A stretch of 64,000 nucleotides of DNA, taken from Malurus cyaneus samueli (lineage: Eukaryota > Chordata > Aves > Passeriformes > Maluridae). The stretch covers positions 3,519,817 through 3,583,816 of the forward strand of contig CM019229.1 in assembly GCA_009741485.1 (NCBI GenBank). Direction: 5' to 3'. Below, piece after piece: positions 1 to 10,680 of the stretch. The notes under the pieces were generated by a model, which saw only the letters and a program-made list of their open reading frames with translations, had not been told where the DNA came from and did not search any database. Made by a program: the position numbers and the translations under genes. Positions within the stretch are counted from its first letter, which is position 1, and each line of letters opens with the position of its first letter.

Positions 1-65
1 TTGGTTTGAATTTAGGACTGCAAAAAGAGGTGATTCTTTCCGTAGTGGTTGTATTACTCAAACGA

Positions 66-185
66 GAGCGTTTGGACAGCGCTGCCAGGGATGGACAGGG
101 TGGGGCTGTTGGGGGGTCTGGGCAGGGACAGGGGCTGGGCTGGGTGATCCTGGGGGTCCTTCCAGATCAGGATATTCTGTGATTG
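66..185 (+). mobile_element. CR1-like LINE 3' fragment
   Basis: This stretch matches the 3'-terminal part of an avian CR1-type non-LTR retrotransposon. It begins at GAGCGTTTGGACAGC and ends with a GGGTGATCCTGGGGGTCC segment leading to ATTCTGTGATT, the CR1 tail. The same sequence recurs nearly unchanged at 56140-56209 and, inverted, at 48642-48837, which marks it as a repeat. It is a 5'-truncated, non-coding fragment, as is usual for LINE copies. Subfamily assignment would need a repeat library. Confidence 0.8.
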
Positions 186-369
186 CATGACAATGACACT
201 GCAGCAGGGCAGTGATGGTCAGATGTGTTGTTTTGGGCAGTGAGAAGGGGTTGAACAGCAGATTCCAGGGGGTTGGAATCAGTGGCCCAGGGTCTGCTTG
301 GAGCCCTGTCCCCCAGTTCAGTGCAGTATTGTTTAAATAATTCATCAGGGCTTGGTGCCTCCTCAGCAG

Positions 370-566
370 TTCCTTGACAACACAAACCCAGGAGGAGTTG
401 CTGACACCCCCCAATGCTGAGCAGCCCTTCAGAGGGACCTGGACAGGTTGGGATGGGCAGAGAAAACCCAACTGAAATTCATGGGGGGCAAATGCAGGGT
501 CCTGCACCTGGCAAATAGCAGCCCCAGTCACTTGTACAGGCTGGGCTGACCTGCATCCATCACCTC
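370..566 (+). mobile_element. CR1-like LINE internal fragment
   Basis: The sequence resembles the part of CR1 that lies upstream of the 3' tail: an AACACAAACCCAGGAGGAG stretch, then CAGAGGGACCTGGACAGG, a GGGCAGAG segment, and CAGGGTCCTGCACCTGG. In element order this piece is upstream of the fragment at 66-185, yet it lies downstream of it here. The two are therefore probably separate insertions or a rearranged copy. No intact reading frame is present. Confidence 0.7.
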
Positions 567-767
567 ATTCTCCATTCTCCACCCCGTCACCTGTGCTCTG
601 TAGCATGTTCTGGACCTGGAAGCATCAAGTCATCATCAGAACATTCCATTACAAAAGCTGACTGGAACAAAAATAAATTAATTAATGATCCACCTTAGAA
701 AAAAGGTAAAAATTCAAAGGGTTGTTTTTTCATGCCACATCAGGGTGAAATCAAACCTGTGTTGTCC

Positions 768-915
768 CATTCAGCCAATGGAATCAAACAATTTTCATCC
801 CATTCTGACAATGAAATCAAACAATTTTCATTCCATTCAGTCAAAAAATCAAATAATTTTCTTCCCATTCAGACAATGAAATCAAACCATTTTCATTCCA
901 TTCAGACAATTAAAG
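768..915. repeat. 33-bp minisatellite, about 4.4 copies
   Basis: Consecutive units start at 768, 801, 834, 866 and 899, each opening with CATTC and carrying a GAAATCAAACAATTTTC-like core. The third unit is 32 bp and the last is partial. A more diverged half unit lies just upstream, at about 737-767. Because 33 is a multiple of three, reading frames stay open through the array and give spurious small ORFs with an 11-residue periodicity. Confidence 0.9.
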
Positions 916-3497
916 ACATCACTAAGAGATTAGTGGCCATTACACACCCAAAAATTGTGCTAAAATGGGTTCAAACCACTGCTCAAAGTGTCCCATGCCA
1001 GGAGAGCATCTTAAAGCAGCAAGACAGTAAATCTTTCTCATCAGAGCTGCATCACTTTTAAACAAGTAAGAGAACCTGACCTGGTCACTCTCCTAAACGA
1101 GATTGAGTGGCACAATTCACCTCTCCAAAAAGAGGCGGATTTGAATGTGCCTTCATCCAGACACTTCCCTTCCCATGCTTCCACCACTGCTTCCAGTCAG
1201 GGACAAAGAACTCTTCCAGATACATTTAATCAAAATTCCTCCATTTCCAAGAACAGCTTTGGAAGTCTACCAAGGTTTTTAAAAACTCCCAGTCATCCCC
1301 TCAGCCCTCTTCCAGTGCTGAAATGATTCCCTGCATCAAGCTGAGCTTTATGTTTGTTGGAGAATCCTGACGGTGTTCGCAGCTCCACTCCGGGAAACCG
1401 AGCGCTGACACTTCCTGCAAACACCAGCGGCAGTGCATGGACTGGAAGGGGAATTTTTGAAGATTTTGCTGCCAAAAGGAAGAAACCATCAGGCAAAATC
1501 AACCACTTGGAAAATCCCACTGCAGGAAGCCAAAGAACAAGTGCGGCTGTTTGCACATCTGAAGATTAATAGAAGTTTATCGGATCATTTCCCTTTGGGT
1601 CTGGGTTTTCAGAGATTGTTGGCTTGGAGGTGGCTTGGTGTTGGGTTGGGTGGATTGTTTGGTTTTAAAGGACCTTTTTAAGGCTCAGAAAGCAGCTGCT
1701 GGAGCAGAGCTCTCTTTCCTCTGAAGGTCTGCGGTGTGTGCCTGCAGCGAGGGCAGCTCTCACCCCACCAGCACAGGTCACTCCATCCAGCAAATCCCTC
1801 CAACTCGGAAAAATCTGATTCCAGGAGACCAAAAAGAAATTGCTGCAAGCTTCCCATCTGCAGACTATCAAACTGGTTTTATTGTGATTTCAGGTTTGCT
1901 TTGTTTTACTGCCTTTGAAACGAACCAACTCTCGTTTGTCACATAATAAATATATTAAAGTCTCTGGGAAACATCTCATTACCGAAACAAAACAGATATC
2001 AAAAAGCAATCAGAAGCCACTTGTACAGCATCTCCCCCTGGGAATTCAGTGCTCTTAATTGCTGTGCTACTCTGATCATCTATTTTCTTGTCTAGCAGGA
2101 AAAGGAACAAGAATTTCATTTGTACCCAAGAGCAAAGTTGATTCCAATGTCTAAAACCAGCTACAAGCTCTGACACATCACCTGATCAAATCTGTTTTAT
2201 TTTCTTATTTTCCATTAAAAGAGGAAGCTGCAAACTGTGGTCTTTTTTTCATCCCCTGGATTTAGAGTGTCTCCCCAGGAATGTTTTCTCTCTAAACATT
2301 TTGGTTTGTAAATAAACAAGTTGTGACTGCAGTTGTTTGCGCCGCAGTAAAATAAATGAATGCTTCAATGCGTAGTCATCTGCTGCAACAAAAAAACCTC
2401 ACTAAAAATATCAACAGATTCATAATCACCCTCAGGGCCATTAATACCTCTGTCAGCAAACACTTGAGGCAGAGATATAAGTGGAGAAAGTTCACGTTTT
2501 AGAATTTGGTCGTTATCACAGCAAGAACTGCTAAGCCCGGCCTAAAGTGGATTTTAACAGAGGACTTTTCTCAAAGAACACTATTCCAGCACGCTAAAAT
2601 TGATAAATACCCTGGCAGATGGTCGAGCATTATCTCTCCCTGAATCTCGCTCATCACTAATGTTTCTGGGTTTCTGCCACTTCTGCTAAAGACAGCCTGA
2701 AGTGACAATCCACAGCGTACTTCTGTGGCCAAATGCGCTCACAGACCCTTCCTGCAACACCACGAGCTGCTCTCGAGGCTTTCCCAACCTTCCAAAAGGC
2801 CACAGCAGCTCCTTCTTGAGGGTTTGTGGGGAAGAGAGGGGAACTTATCACCACAAAGGGTTTTTGGTGCTGTTTCTCAGCTCTTTCCCCATTATTAATG
2901 AGGGAATCTGGGACGGGCTCTGAGGTGGAGAATGGTCCAAAGGGTGACTGATTTCAGAGCCAGCTGGAGCTTTGGGTTTGGGTGGGGATGAGCTGGAGGA
3001 GCAGAGAAAACACCAACTTGGATGGTCTCAGCCCTGTCCCCTCTTTGGGTGATCACTCAAAATCAGAGAGCAGGAGCCAACCCAGGCATGCCAGAGCAGC
3101 TTTTGAGGAACTCAGCTCTGCACTGCTCACTCATCCCTGGAGCAGGCAGGCAAGGAACCACAGCTTTCCTGCTAAACCCAGAAATCAGGGTGACACTAAA
3201 CATGAGATCGTTTTTCCCTTGGAAACTCAGAGGGTGATTACCTTTACAGTGCCTTCTGCCTCCCTGGGACAGATTGGGAAATCCTTTCACTGTCTGCTTT
3301 TGGAGTTTGTCCACAGCTGTTGTGGGTGAAAAGGTTGTAACCAGGCAGCAGCTCCTCACCTTCCCTGTGCCACTGTGCTTTGGGCACAACAATTTAAGGG
3401 GATTGGACAAATCCAGTCAGGGAGAGCAGAGCTTCACCATCCCCTGATTTCCAGAGCAATGGTCTCAAACTCAGGCACCACTTACACCCCTCACACC
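916..3497. other. Unique non-coding stretch
   Basis: No gene, RNA or recognisable transposon was seen here. The sequence is of moderate AT content, with many short open frames on both strands that lack domains, codon bias or splice context. The section around 2290-2560 is AT-rich and free of repeats and looks a little like conserved non-coding DNA, but this cannot be shown without an alignment. Confidence 0.5.
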
Positions 3498-3693
3498 ATG
3501 AGGGTGGGCAGGCCCTGGCACAGGGTGCCCAGAGAAGCTGTGGCTGCCCCTGGATCCCTGGCAGTGCCCAAGGCCAGGCTGGACATTGGGGCTGGGAGCA
3601 GCCTGGGACAGTGGGAGGTGTCCCTGCCCATGGCAAAGATGGGATGGGATGATCTTTCAGATCCCTTCTAACCCACATTCTATGGTTCTGTTT
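3498..3693 (+). mobile_element. CR1-like LINE 3' fragment
   Basis: A clear CR1 3' region: GGGTGGGCAGGCCCTGGCAC, AGAGAAGCTGTGGCTGCCCC, TGGGAGGTGTCCCTGCCCATGG, then GATGATCTTTCAGATCCC and a tail ending ACATTCTATGGTTCTG. The same subfamily recurs at 8582-8688 and 32560-32783 (plus) and at 61367-61595 (minus). It is 5'-truncated and non-coding. Confidence 0.92.
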
Positions 3694-3708
3694 CACTCAG
3701 ATGTGGCA

Positions 3709-3772
3709 GGGTTGGGTTAATAGTTACACTCTGTGACCTCAGAGTTCTTTTCCAATCTAAATGATTCTGCAG
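3709..3772 (+). mobile_element. Older CR1 3' tail fragment
   Basis: The segment GACCTCAGAGTTCTTTTCC followed by AATCTAAATGATTCTG resembles the 3' end of a different, older CR1 subfamily. It lies immediately downstream of the better preserved CR1 fragment ending at 3693, in the same orientation. One insertion may have landed next to, or inside, the tail of the other. Confidence 0.65.
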
Positions 3773-4616
3773 TCCTAACCCGGGGGCTGCTCCTCAGCTT
3801 TGCCCTGCCATGCCTTGGCTTTTTCTACAATTACATTCCCTGCAAATGTGTTTAGGCTTTGCCACCTTTTGTCACATCTGGAAGTCAAACATTTCCCCTC
3901 CTCTTGGACAAAATTACCCAGGAGCTTCTGGAAGTCCTCACCATTGTGGCACTCGTAATTATTTTGTACACAACACACAATTTCAGCAATTAAATTATTT
4001 TTCCAAGGAAGTCCCTGTGGTGTTTGCATTAACAACACAAATCCCTGCAAAAGCTATCAGCTGTCTGCAGTGATCCTGTTCCCTCCTGAGATCTTTTTCT
4101 GGTAAAGACATTACTGTCTCACAGGAAATCATTACCTTCCATGCACACAGTACCTACCTCATGCTTTTTAGTCACATTACTATCAAAAGCTAAACTCAAA
4201 ATCGTGCCTAAGCTGGGATGGCCATTACATGTTTGTACAGGCGAGGTACCCTATTCATGCACTGACCACACAGAGACATCCCCCTGGAAAATGCAAGAAC
4301 ACTGGAGCTGCCTTGTTTCCTCTGAAAATAGGCTGGAATAAAGGGCTCCTTCATTCGAGGCAAATACCGAGGAAATCGGAGCATTCTGTGCCCCTTCTTT
4401 TGGATTACCTGCTAACATCTCCATTTCATTTGGAAAGCTGCCTCAGCTTCAGCACGGAATGAAATCCCCCTTCCCAGCAGGGCAAGGAGCAGAGCTATCC
4501 AAGGATTAAACGAGGGAGAGGAAGCTGTGAGCACACCTGGAAGCTGCAGGGCAGAGCAGCAGTGCCTTCCTGAGCACTCCCTGTGCCCCCAGACTGCTCT
4601 GCTCTCCCTCCTTACC
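3773..4616. other. Unique non-coding stretch
   Basis: Nothing recognisable is seen here. The open frames are short and without domains. The stretch ends at the boundary of the minus-strand LTR. Confidence 0.5.
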
Positions 4617-5041
4617 TGTTAGGAAAAAATTATCCACAAACACCAACGGCTGATTCCAAAAAGGAACAGAGTCCAAACTTTATTAGAATAAAGGGAGAGT
4701 CATGGACATTTCCATGGGTTCTCAAACTGATAGGGACACAGCCTCTTTTATCCCAATTTCCCAGCCGCAGTTCCTCTCTCTCTTTCCCATTGCTGAGGTA
4801 CTTGAGAGGTATAGGCTCACTGAAACTCCTAATGCAACCCCTCTTCTAATATTCATCCCCCCATTAATGCACATCTCTTTGTCTCTGCTCCTCTAGTTCA
4901 TTAACACAGCCTGGGCTCAGTCAATCAGTGGAATTCCCACGGAAATCCTTCCCATTGTTTCCTTTTATCTCCCAGTATCGGTTTTATCTTACCCCAGAGT
5001 CACAGTTTGTTTGTAAAGATGCTGCCTTCTCATCCCTTTCA
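4617..5041 (-). mobile_element. Solo endogenous retrovirus LTR
   Basis: On the minus strand this 425-bp stretch has the TG...CA ends of a retroviral LTR (5' TGAAAGGGATGAG, 3' TTTTTTCCTAACA). It aligns along its length with the plus-strand copy at 15132-15568. Read on the minus strand it contains a TATA-like GATAAAAG (4745-4752) and, further on, an AATAAA polyadenylation signal (4679-4684), in the order expected for U3-R-U5. No gag, pol or env sequence adjoins it, so it is a solo LTR left by recombination. No clean target-site duplication could be assigned. CCTG occurs near both ends, but only with boundaries shifted relative to TG/CA. Confidence 0.8.
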
Positions 5042-5280
5042 CCTGCAGCACCTTCGGGCAGGGCAGTGGTGAAGAAAGTCCTGAGAGCAGAACGCAGTTG
5101 TGTCCGTGTCAGCGTCGTGGTCTGTCACCAGCTCAGCCCTTTCCTATGAGAGACAAGGAGGGGAGAGGAGAGAGTTTGAAAATCAGGCTGAACTCGGTGG
5201 ATCCCAGACCTCTCAATGACAATTCATTCGTTCATATTTGTAAATATTGTGTATTTTATCTCATGGACTTAGAACCATAA

Positions 5281-5335
5281 TCACAGAACCATGGCCTGGG
5301 CAGGAAGGGACCTTAGAGATCGTCCAGTGCCAAGG
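5281..5335 (-). mobile_element. CR1 3' tail fragment
   Basis: TCACAGAACCATGG followed by GGAAGGGACCTTAGAGATC is the reverse complement of a CR1 3' end. Only about 55 bp is clearly recognisable. Confidence 0.75.
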
Positions 5336-7487
5336 AAGACTTTGAGCTTCACGAGAGCTGCCCTTCCCTACAGCAGCCCAACTCCCCTCCACCCCGGAGG
5401 GCAGCTCACATCCTGCCAGCAACCAAACCTTTGTGGATAAATCACATCAGCACCAACATCAGTAAATGATTTGTAACTCAAAACACTATCCCGTTCCCTG
5501 GGACTGCGAGGTTTTGCCAACTCTCGAAGGTGCCACAGTCCAAAGCAGCCCGAGGACAGATGGAGAAAGAGAATTAACCACACTCTTTAAAAGAGTCTCC
5601 ACTAGGTACCAACAACTGCCCTGCCTTCATTAAATATTAAAACAAAGACTTTCTGCCACCTTGCTGTCCCCGCAAATCTGTTCCACCAATAAAATCTCTC
5701 CCCAAAGTACCGTTGGCCTCAGCTGAAACACATTCAGCTTTTTTCCTATCTATGCAAGTGAGCCACAGGAGCAGCATCTCATTTCTCAGCTTGAGAATCG
5801 CCTCCATCGAGGAAAAAAAAAAAATAATCGATTTCCGCTAAACAGAAAACAAGTAGAGCTCATAAATCCCTGCCCCTACAGTTTCTAGCAGACAGAACAG
5901 GAATTGAAAATGAAAAAGTTTCTTGTAAAGATCACAAGCCAGCAACATTAATTATTGTATTGCAACATGGATGGCTCATTAAAAGAAACATTTGTTCTCA
6001 TCCAGGAGAGGTTTAACATCCCTTGTATCCATCACCGTGAAACAAAGAGCAAACCCCAAATGGCCAGCTCTCATTGCCTCCCTCCCCTCTCATCTTCGTG
6101 TCCTTTGTGCCTCCTTTTCCTCTCCCTTTTGTCACCCTCAGGGCAGACCCCAAACTCATCAGTCGGTTTTGGAGATGGAAGTCAGAAATTCTGAGCGCTC
6201 CCTGCCAGGAACGGGGAGCCACGGACTCAGCAATGACCGAGACAGTTCAGGGCACTGTGGACAGCCCTTCTTGGGGACAGATAGAATTGATGTCCTTTGG
6301 GCAGCGGGGCAGGCAGAGGTCGGATGGCGGTGTCGGACACCTTGCCCAGGGCTCCCGTGAATCATCCCAGCCCCAGACCTTGTCCCCCCGCTCCAATCCA
6401 TCAAACACTCCTCCTCGGCAGGATTTATTCGAGGAGGGCATTATACCCTACACCGCGAGGGGCTAATTCCTCCTTGACACTGGCTGGTGGGTGTAACACG
6501 ACCCGGCGCTACCGAGATAATCAGTCCATTGTCCCCGCGAGTTAATTGAGACAAATGACGGTAATGAGTCACGTTGAGGTGTCTGCTGCAGTGTTTCCTC
6601 TGTTTTCTGCTCCCATATGAATGCCTCCGTTCCTCGGAGGTGACTGCTGACGTTCCCCATCTCTGGGATCGTGCGTGTGCTATCTCACTTGCAAAATATT
6701 CTGCTTATTCAGATTTGCTATTTTCAGAGCCTTTGGGGAATTCTTTTTTCTGTGCCAAGTGGTTTTGAGGTTAAAAGCAAACGAGAAGAGCAGAACGAAA
6801 ACAACAGCTACTCTTCCGCCCCCTCTCTTTACACGTGAATCAAAAATGTGAGCCCATCATTTACAGGATTTGCCATTTGGGATTCTGGTTAAATGGATTT
6901 ATCAGCCAAACTTTAGGCAGCTGCTGGCCAGCGGCATTCCTGCCTGAGCTTTCAGCGTGGGAGCATTTCCTGACAGTGCCGGGGATGACCAGAGGGCAGG
7001 CAGAGCAAAATCAGGGGCACCTGAGGTTTCTACAGCAGAGATTTGGGATTTGCCAGGTTTGTATTTTCACCTTTGCAGGGGAGTCAGCTCACACGGAGCT
7101 GCCTGAAGAAAACACCGTCTAAATCACTCCCCCGGAGGGCAAACCAGAGCTGACAACACGGGCAGTTAAAATTCCAGCTCAAACCCTAAGCCTGAATTAT
7201 GTGACACTTCCTCACGAATGTATTGTTGGAACCTGGGATCCGCTATCTTTCCTCTTCCAATCCCAGCAGCGGTGATTGAAGCACAGCAAAGGATCCCTCG
7301 GAGCTCTCTGGCTGTGTCTGGGGCATCCCTCAGTCCTGGGGCTCAGCAGAGATCCTGGAGAGGTTCTGAGCTTTTTATCCCCACACGTGGGACCAGCACT
7401 CACCCCCTTCTCTGGCATTCACCAAACCCTGATTAAACTCTTTGCAAGCAGCCACAGGCTCTTGCCCATTCTGAACCAGGATGGGTG
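5336..7487. other. Unique non-coding stretch
   Basis: No gene is recognised. The part around 6280-6580 is somewhat richer in CpG than its surroundings and contains a TGAGTCA (AP-1/MAF-type) heptamer at 6565-6571. This could be a regulatory element, but a single 7-mer is expected by chance. The remainder holds only short, overlapping, featureless frames. Confidence 0.45.
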
Positions 7488-7618
7488 GATGGGGCTTGGA
7501 GCACTCTTGTCACAGTTTGGGTGACACCCTGGTCCTGTGGAAACTCTCCCCAGGGATGGAATGAGATGATCTTTAAGATCCCTTCCAACACAAACCATTT
7601 TAGAATTCTATAATTCCA
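7488..7618 (+). mobile_element. CR1-like LINE 3' fragment
   Basis: GATGGGGCTTGGAGCA opens the fragment. It continues through a CCCCAGGGATGGAATGA segment and GATGATCTTTAAGATCCC and ends in ATTCTATAATTCC, the CR1 tail. It is diverged, 5'-truncated and non-coding. Confidence 0.85.
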
Positions 7619-8581
7619 GTTTTAATGCTGACCAGACCTGAGTCTCTTCCAGGCTGATATTCCTGCCGACCCTTTTCCATGCCCCTCCGAGCCCCAGGCT
7701 TGCTGCCACCTCAGCAGGGCTGCTCAGCTCCTGCACAGAGCCCAATTCATACCCAGGTGGCTTAAACAGGCACTTAAAACCAGCCATAAAGCCATGGAGA
7801 CAGACCCTGCTTCTCTTCAGACAGATCTATTTCTCTGTTCCACTAGGGGAGAGAAAGGAAATAGCCCTTCCAGAGCCCCCTGCCATTTTTCTCTTTAAGG
7901 GCTCTAAAATCCCACATATCATTTGAGCATATTCAGCAAAAGTGGCTGAATTCAACAGTTGCCCATTTTCCCCTCAGAGGTCAACGAGTTCTTCCCAAAT
8001 CAAAATATTGTTTAGTGTTAAAAGCAGAAGCTAAACATGATCTTAAAGCTGGAGGATTTTTAGCACAGCGGAAGGCACGGAGAGAATGCCTCCTATTCAG
8101 TGGAAATTAAAATCTTCCCCAAGACATGCCCTGTGAATGAAACCAAAGAATGCACAGAAGAAAAATCTCCCACAGAGCTGCACTGTAGCCATCCATGGCC
8201 ATGCTCAGCATCAGGAAATTGCTGCACATTGGGCACGGCCCGAGGGACTGCAGTGAGAGTTGTTTAAGGATTTAACAAAAGGGCACAAGTCTGTGTTTAG
8301 ATAAAACCCAAAGCAGGGCTTTGGGACAAAACCCAAGTCAGTAGGGTGGAATTTATTCCCAAAAGGAGCAGCAGAGATGGTGAAAACCTCTCCCTTTTGG
8401 CAACTTCTACAAAAAATTACCACTTTAAGCTTTGCAAGATCACACAGATCAGATTGATCCGTGTCCCTACCAACCCATCTGCATTTGGGGTTTCCATGGG
8501 ATCCCTCGAATGACACAAGCAACACACAGGCCACCAGATTTGCTTGTGTGGAATGGCTTCAAACAGGGAAAATGCAGGTCT
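7619..8581. other. Unique non-coding stretch
   Basis: No gene, RNA or transposon was recognised between two CR1 fragments. Confidence 0.5.
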
Positions 8582-8688
8582 AGATGGGATATTGGGAAGG
8601 AATTGTTCCCTGGGAGGGTGGGCAGGCCCTGGCACAGGGTGCCCAGAGAAGCTGTGCTGCCCTGGATCCCTGGCAGTGCCAAGGCCAG
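8582..8688 (+). mobile_element. CR1 fragment lacking its 3' end
   Basis: ATGGGATATTGGGAAGGAAT, then GGGTGGGCAGGCCCTGGCAC and the CTGGATCCCTGGCAGTGCC segment match the CR1 subfamily at 3498-3693. The match stops at CCAAGGCCA, before the tail. LINE copies are normally truncated at the 5' side, so loss of the 3' end suggests a later deletion. Confidence 0.85.
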
Positions 8689-10168
8689 AAGTTGTTTCCT
8701 GGCTGTCTCTTTGCTGACCCCAAACCCATGCTTTCAGTTGTGCCCTTTATAACTGAATAATAATATAAATTCCAGCCTCATTTGGATTTTGTTTCCAGCC
8801 TGGAAATAAAACACATAAACACAATAAAATCCCAGCAAAACAAGTTCTGGTGAAGAAGTTAGTTTCTAGATGTGGTTAAACTGTCACCAAAATATTTGGC
8901 TGCCACTGTAAAGAAAGGGGCTTCCCCTCTCTGCTGGGCTGGATAAAATGGACAGGCAGCTTTATGGGTCCTTGCTGAATGTTTAAATAAGGACACAGCA
9001 GGATGTTCAAACACTTTCTTCCCCTCTCCATCACAGCTTTCTGAAATTTCCATGACTGTTCCAGGCTGCTCCTCTCTCAGGACATAAATTCCCGAGGCAA
9101 ACTTTAAATATCCAGACATTGCAAATAAAATGTCATTGCAAGATTATTACTGAGCTGTTTTTATATAGTTGAGACCATCCCAGTTCTTTTATTGCCTAAA
9201 CAACCCAATTCTTTCAGTTTTGTCCTTACAACCATATTTCTCTTGCTCTACAAAGCTTAAAAAGCTGAATTGTTTCAACACACCAAAGTGAGCCTTATTG
9301 CAGCTGGGGAAGAGCAAACATCAGAAGAATTGAACTTGAACTTTCTAATGAGCAAGTGAAAGGTCACAGCGGCTGTTCAACATCTTGAATTGAATCAGGG
9401 AGGTGAGGAAAAGCCAGACACCCCAAAAACCTCCCCTGCCTTCAGCCATTCCCTCGTGGAACACCCAGTCAGGAGGGCTTGGGTGCACAATATTCCAATT
9501 TAATTCCCAAAGCCTTGAGTGGAGATAAAATTCATCTCATTCCTCTGTGTGCAAGGGCTTTTCTTTATGAATTTGTGCCCATTTAGGACCTTTCCTTCTC
9601 GCTGCCAAAGCAAACACAATTCCTGTTTATCATCTGAAAAACAAGCAAATTACACATTATTCAGTTTTTGCTGGATTTATCTGGCCCTGCACAATGGCTT
9701 TAAAAAAAATAACCAAAAACCAGCTAAAACAAATTAAACCAAAGTATTCAAAGTGAAGAGATGAATCGCAAGCCGGGCAGATGAAATAAAAGTTTCAAAG
9801 CCAAGACCAACATTAGCTGGAGAAATGAAGAAGTCGAAGCTGTCTTCTTTTAACTGCTGCCCACCCCTCTCTTGCCTCCTTCCCACCCATCACAAATCTT
9901 CCTGTTGTATTCCCAGACACAATCCCGAGTCTTTCATTGACCTTGGAATACTCCAGGACCACTGAACATCCAAGCTGAGACTTACAGCTACAAAGAAGAT
10001 TTTTTTCCCTTGGAAGCCCTTCAGATTCCCTCCTCTGCCCCTTTTATTTTCTTTGTCTGTTTTCAATGCAAAAGAAATTTCAGAAAAACAAAGGGCCCAG
10101 TGAATGATTTAATAAATTCTGGATTAGGTAAGAGCTAAGCTATGCCATAGACTTAATTTAAACAGCTG

Positions 10169-10170
<2 letters not shown>
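8689..10170. other. Unique non-coding stretch
   Basis: AT-moderate sequence with no recognised gene or repeat. Open frames are short and occur on both strands. Confidence 0.5.

Positions 10171-10213
<43 letters not shown>
10171..10213. repeat. (AT)n microsatellite
   Basis: An alternating AT run of about 43 bp with a single phase break near 10204. It may be length-polymorphic. Confidence 0.97.
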
Positions 10214-10389
10214 CCAATGGGCTCTAAGAGGAGAGGAAGGAATTTAGGAAGGGAAAAGAAAGTGTTTAAAGACAGCAAAGCTCTGCTGCACTTTTCCAGA
10301 GCCTCCGTGGGGAAATATATTTTCCCCGGAGGAAGATGGATGAATAGGGACTACACACGGGATAATTTTACGGTGTGAGGTAGGGGAGG

Positions 10390-10680
10390 TGGATGAAAAG
10401 GTGTTGGGTAACAGCGGCAGAAAGGGAAGAAAAGCTCCAGGGAAGGAGAGCTCCCCAGGCAGGCGCTGACCTTGGCTCTGCTGAGCAGATTCAGCGATTC
10501 CTGCCGGGACATCAGCCCGGGTTTTGTAATCGGGAACGCCGGAGGGCTTCGCACAGTGCGCTCTTTGTAGCGGCGGCTTTAATGGGCTCCTGTTCCTGCC
10601 GGGGCTGGGAGGGATGCGAGGGGAGAGAGAGACGGGAGAAACGCTCCAAAGGGCTGGGAGACAGACGGGAATTGCGGCAA
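10390..10680. other. CpG-rich patch
   Basis: By eye this stretch holds roughly 18 CpG dinucleotides in 290 bp, several times the density of the flanking sequence. Examples are GGAACGCCGGAGGGC and AGCGGCGGC. In vertebrate DNA, retained CpG suggests low germline methylation, as in promoters or enhancers. No TATA box, splice site or coding frame with a recognisable protein could be tied to it. Confidence 0.45.
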
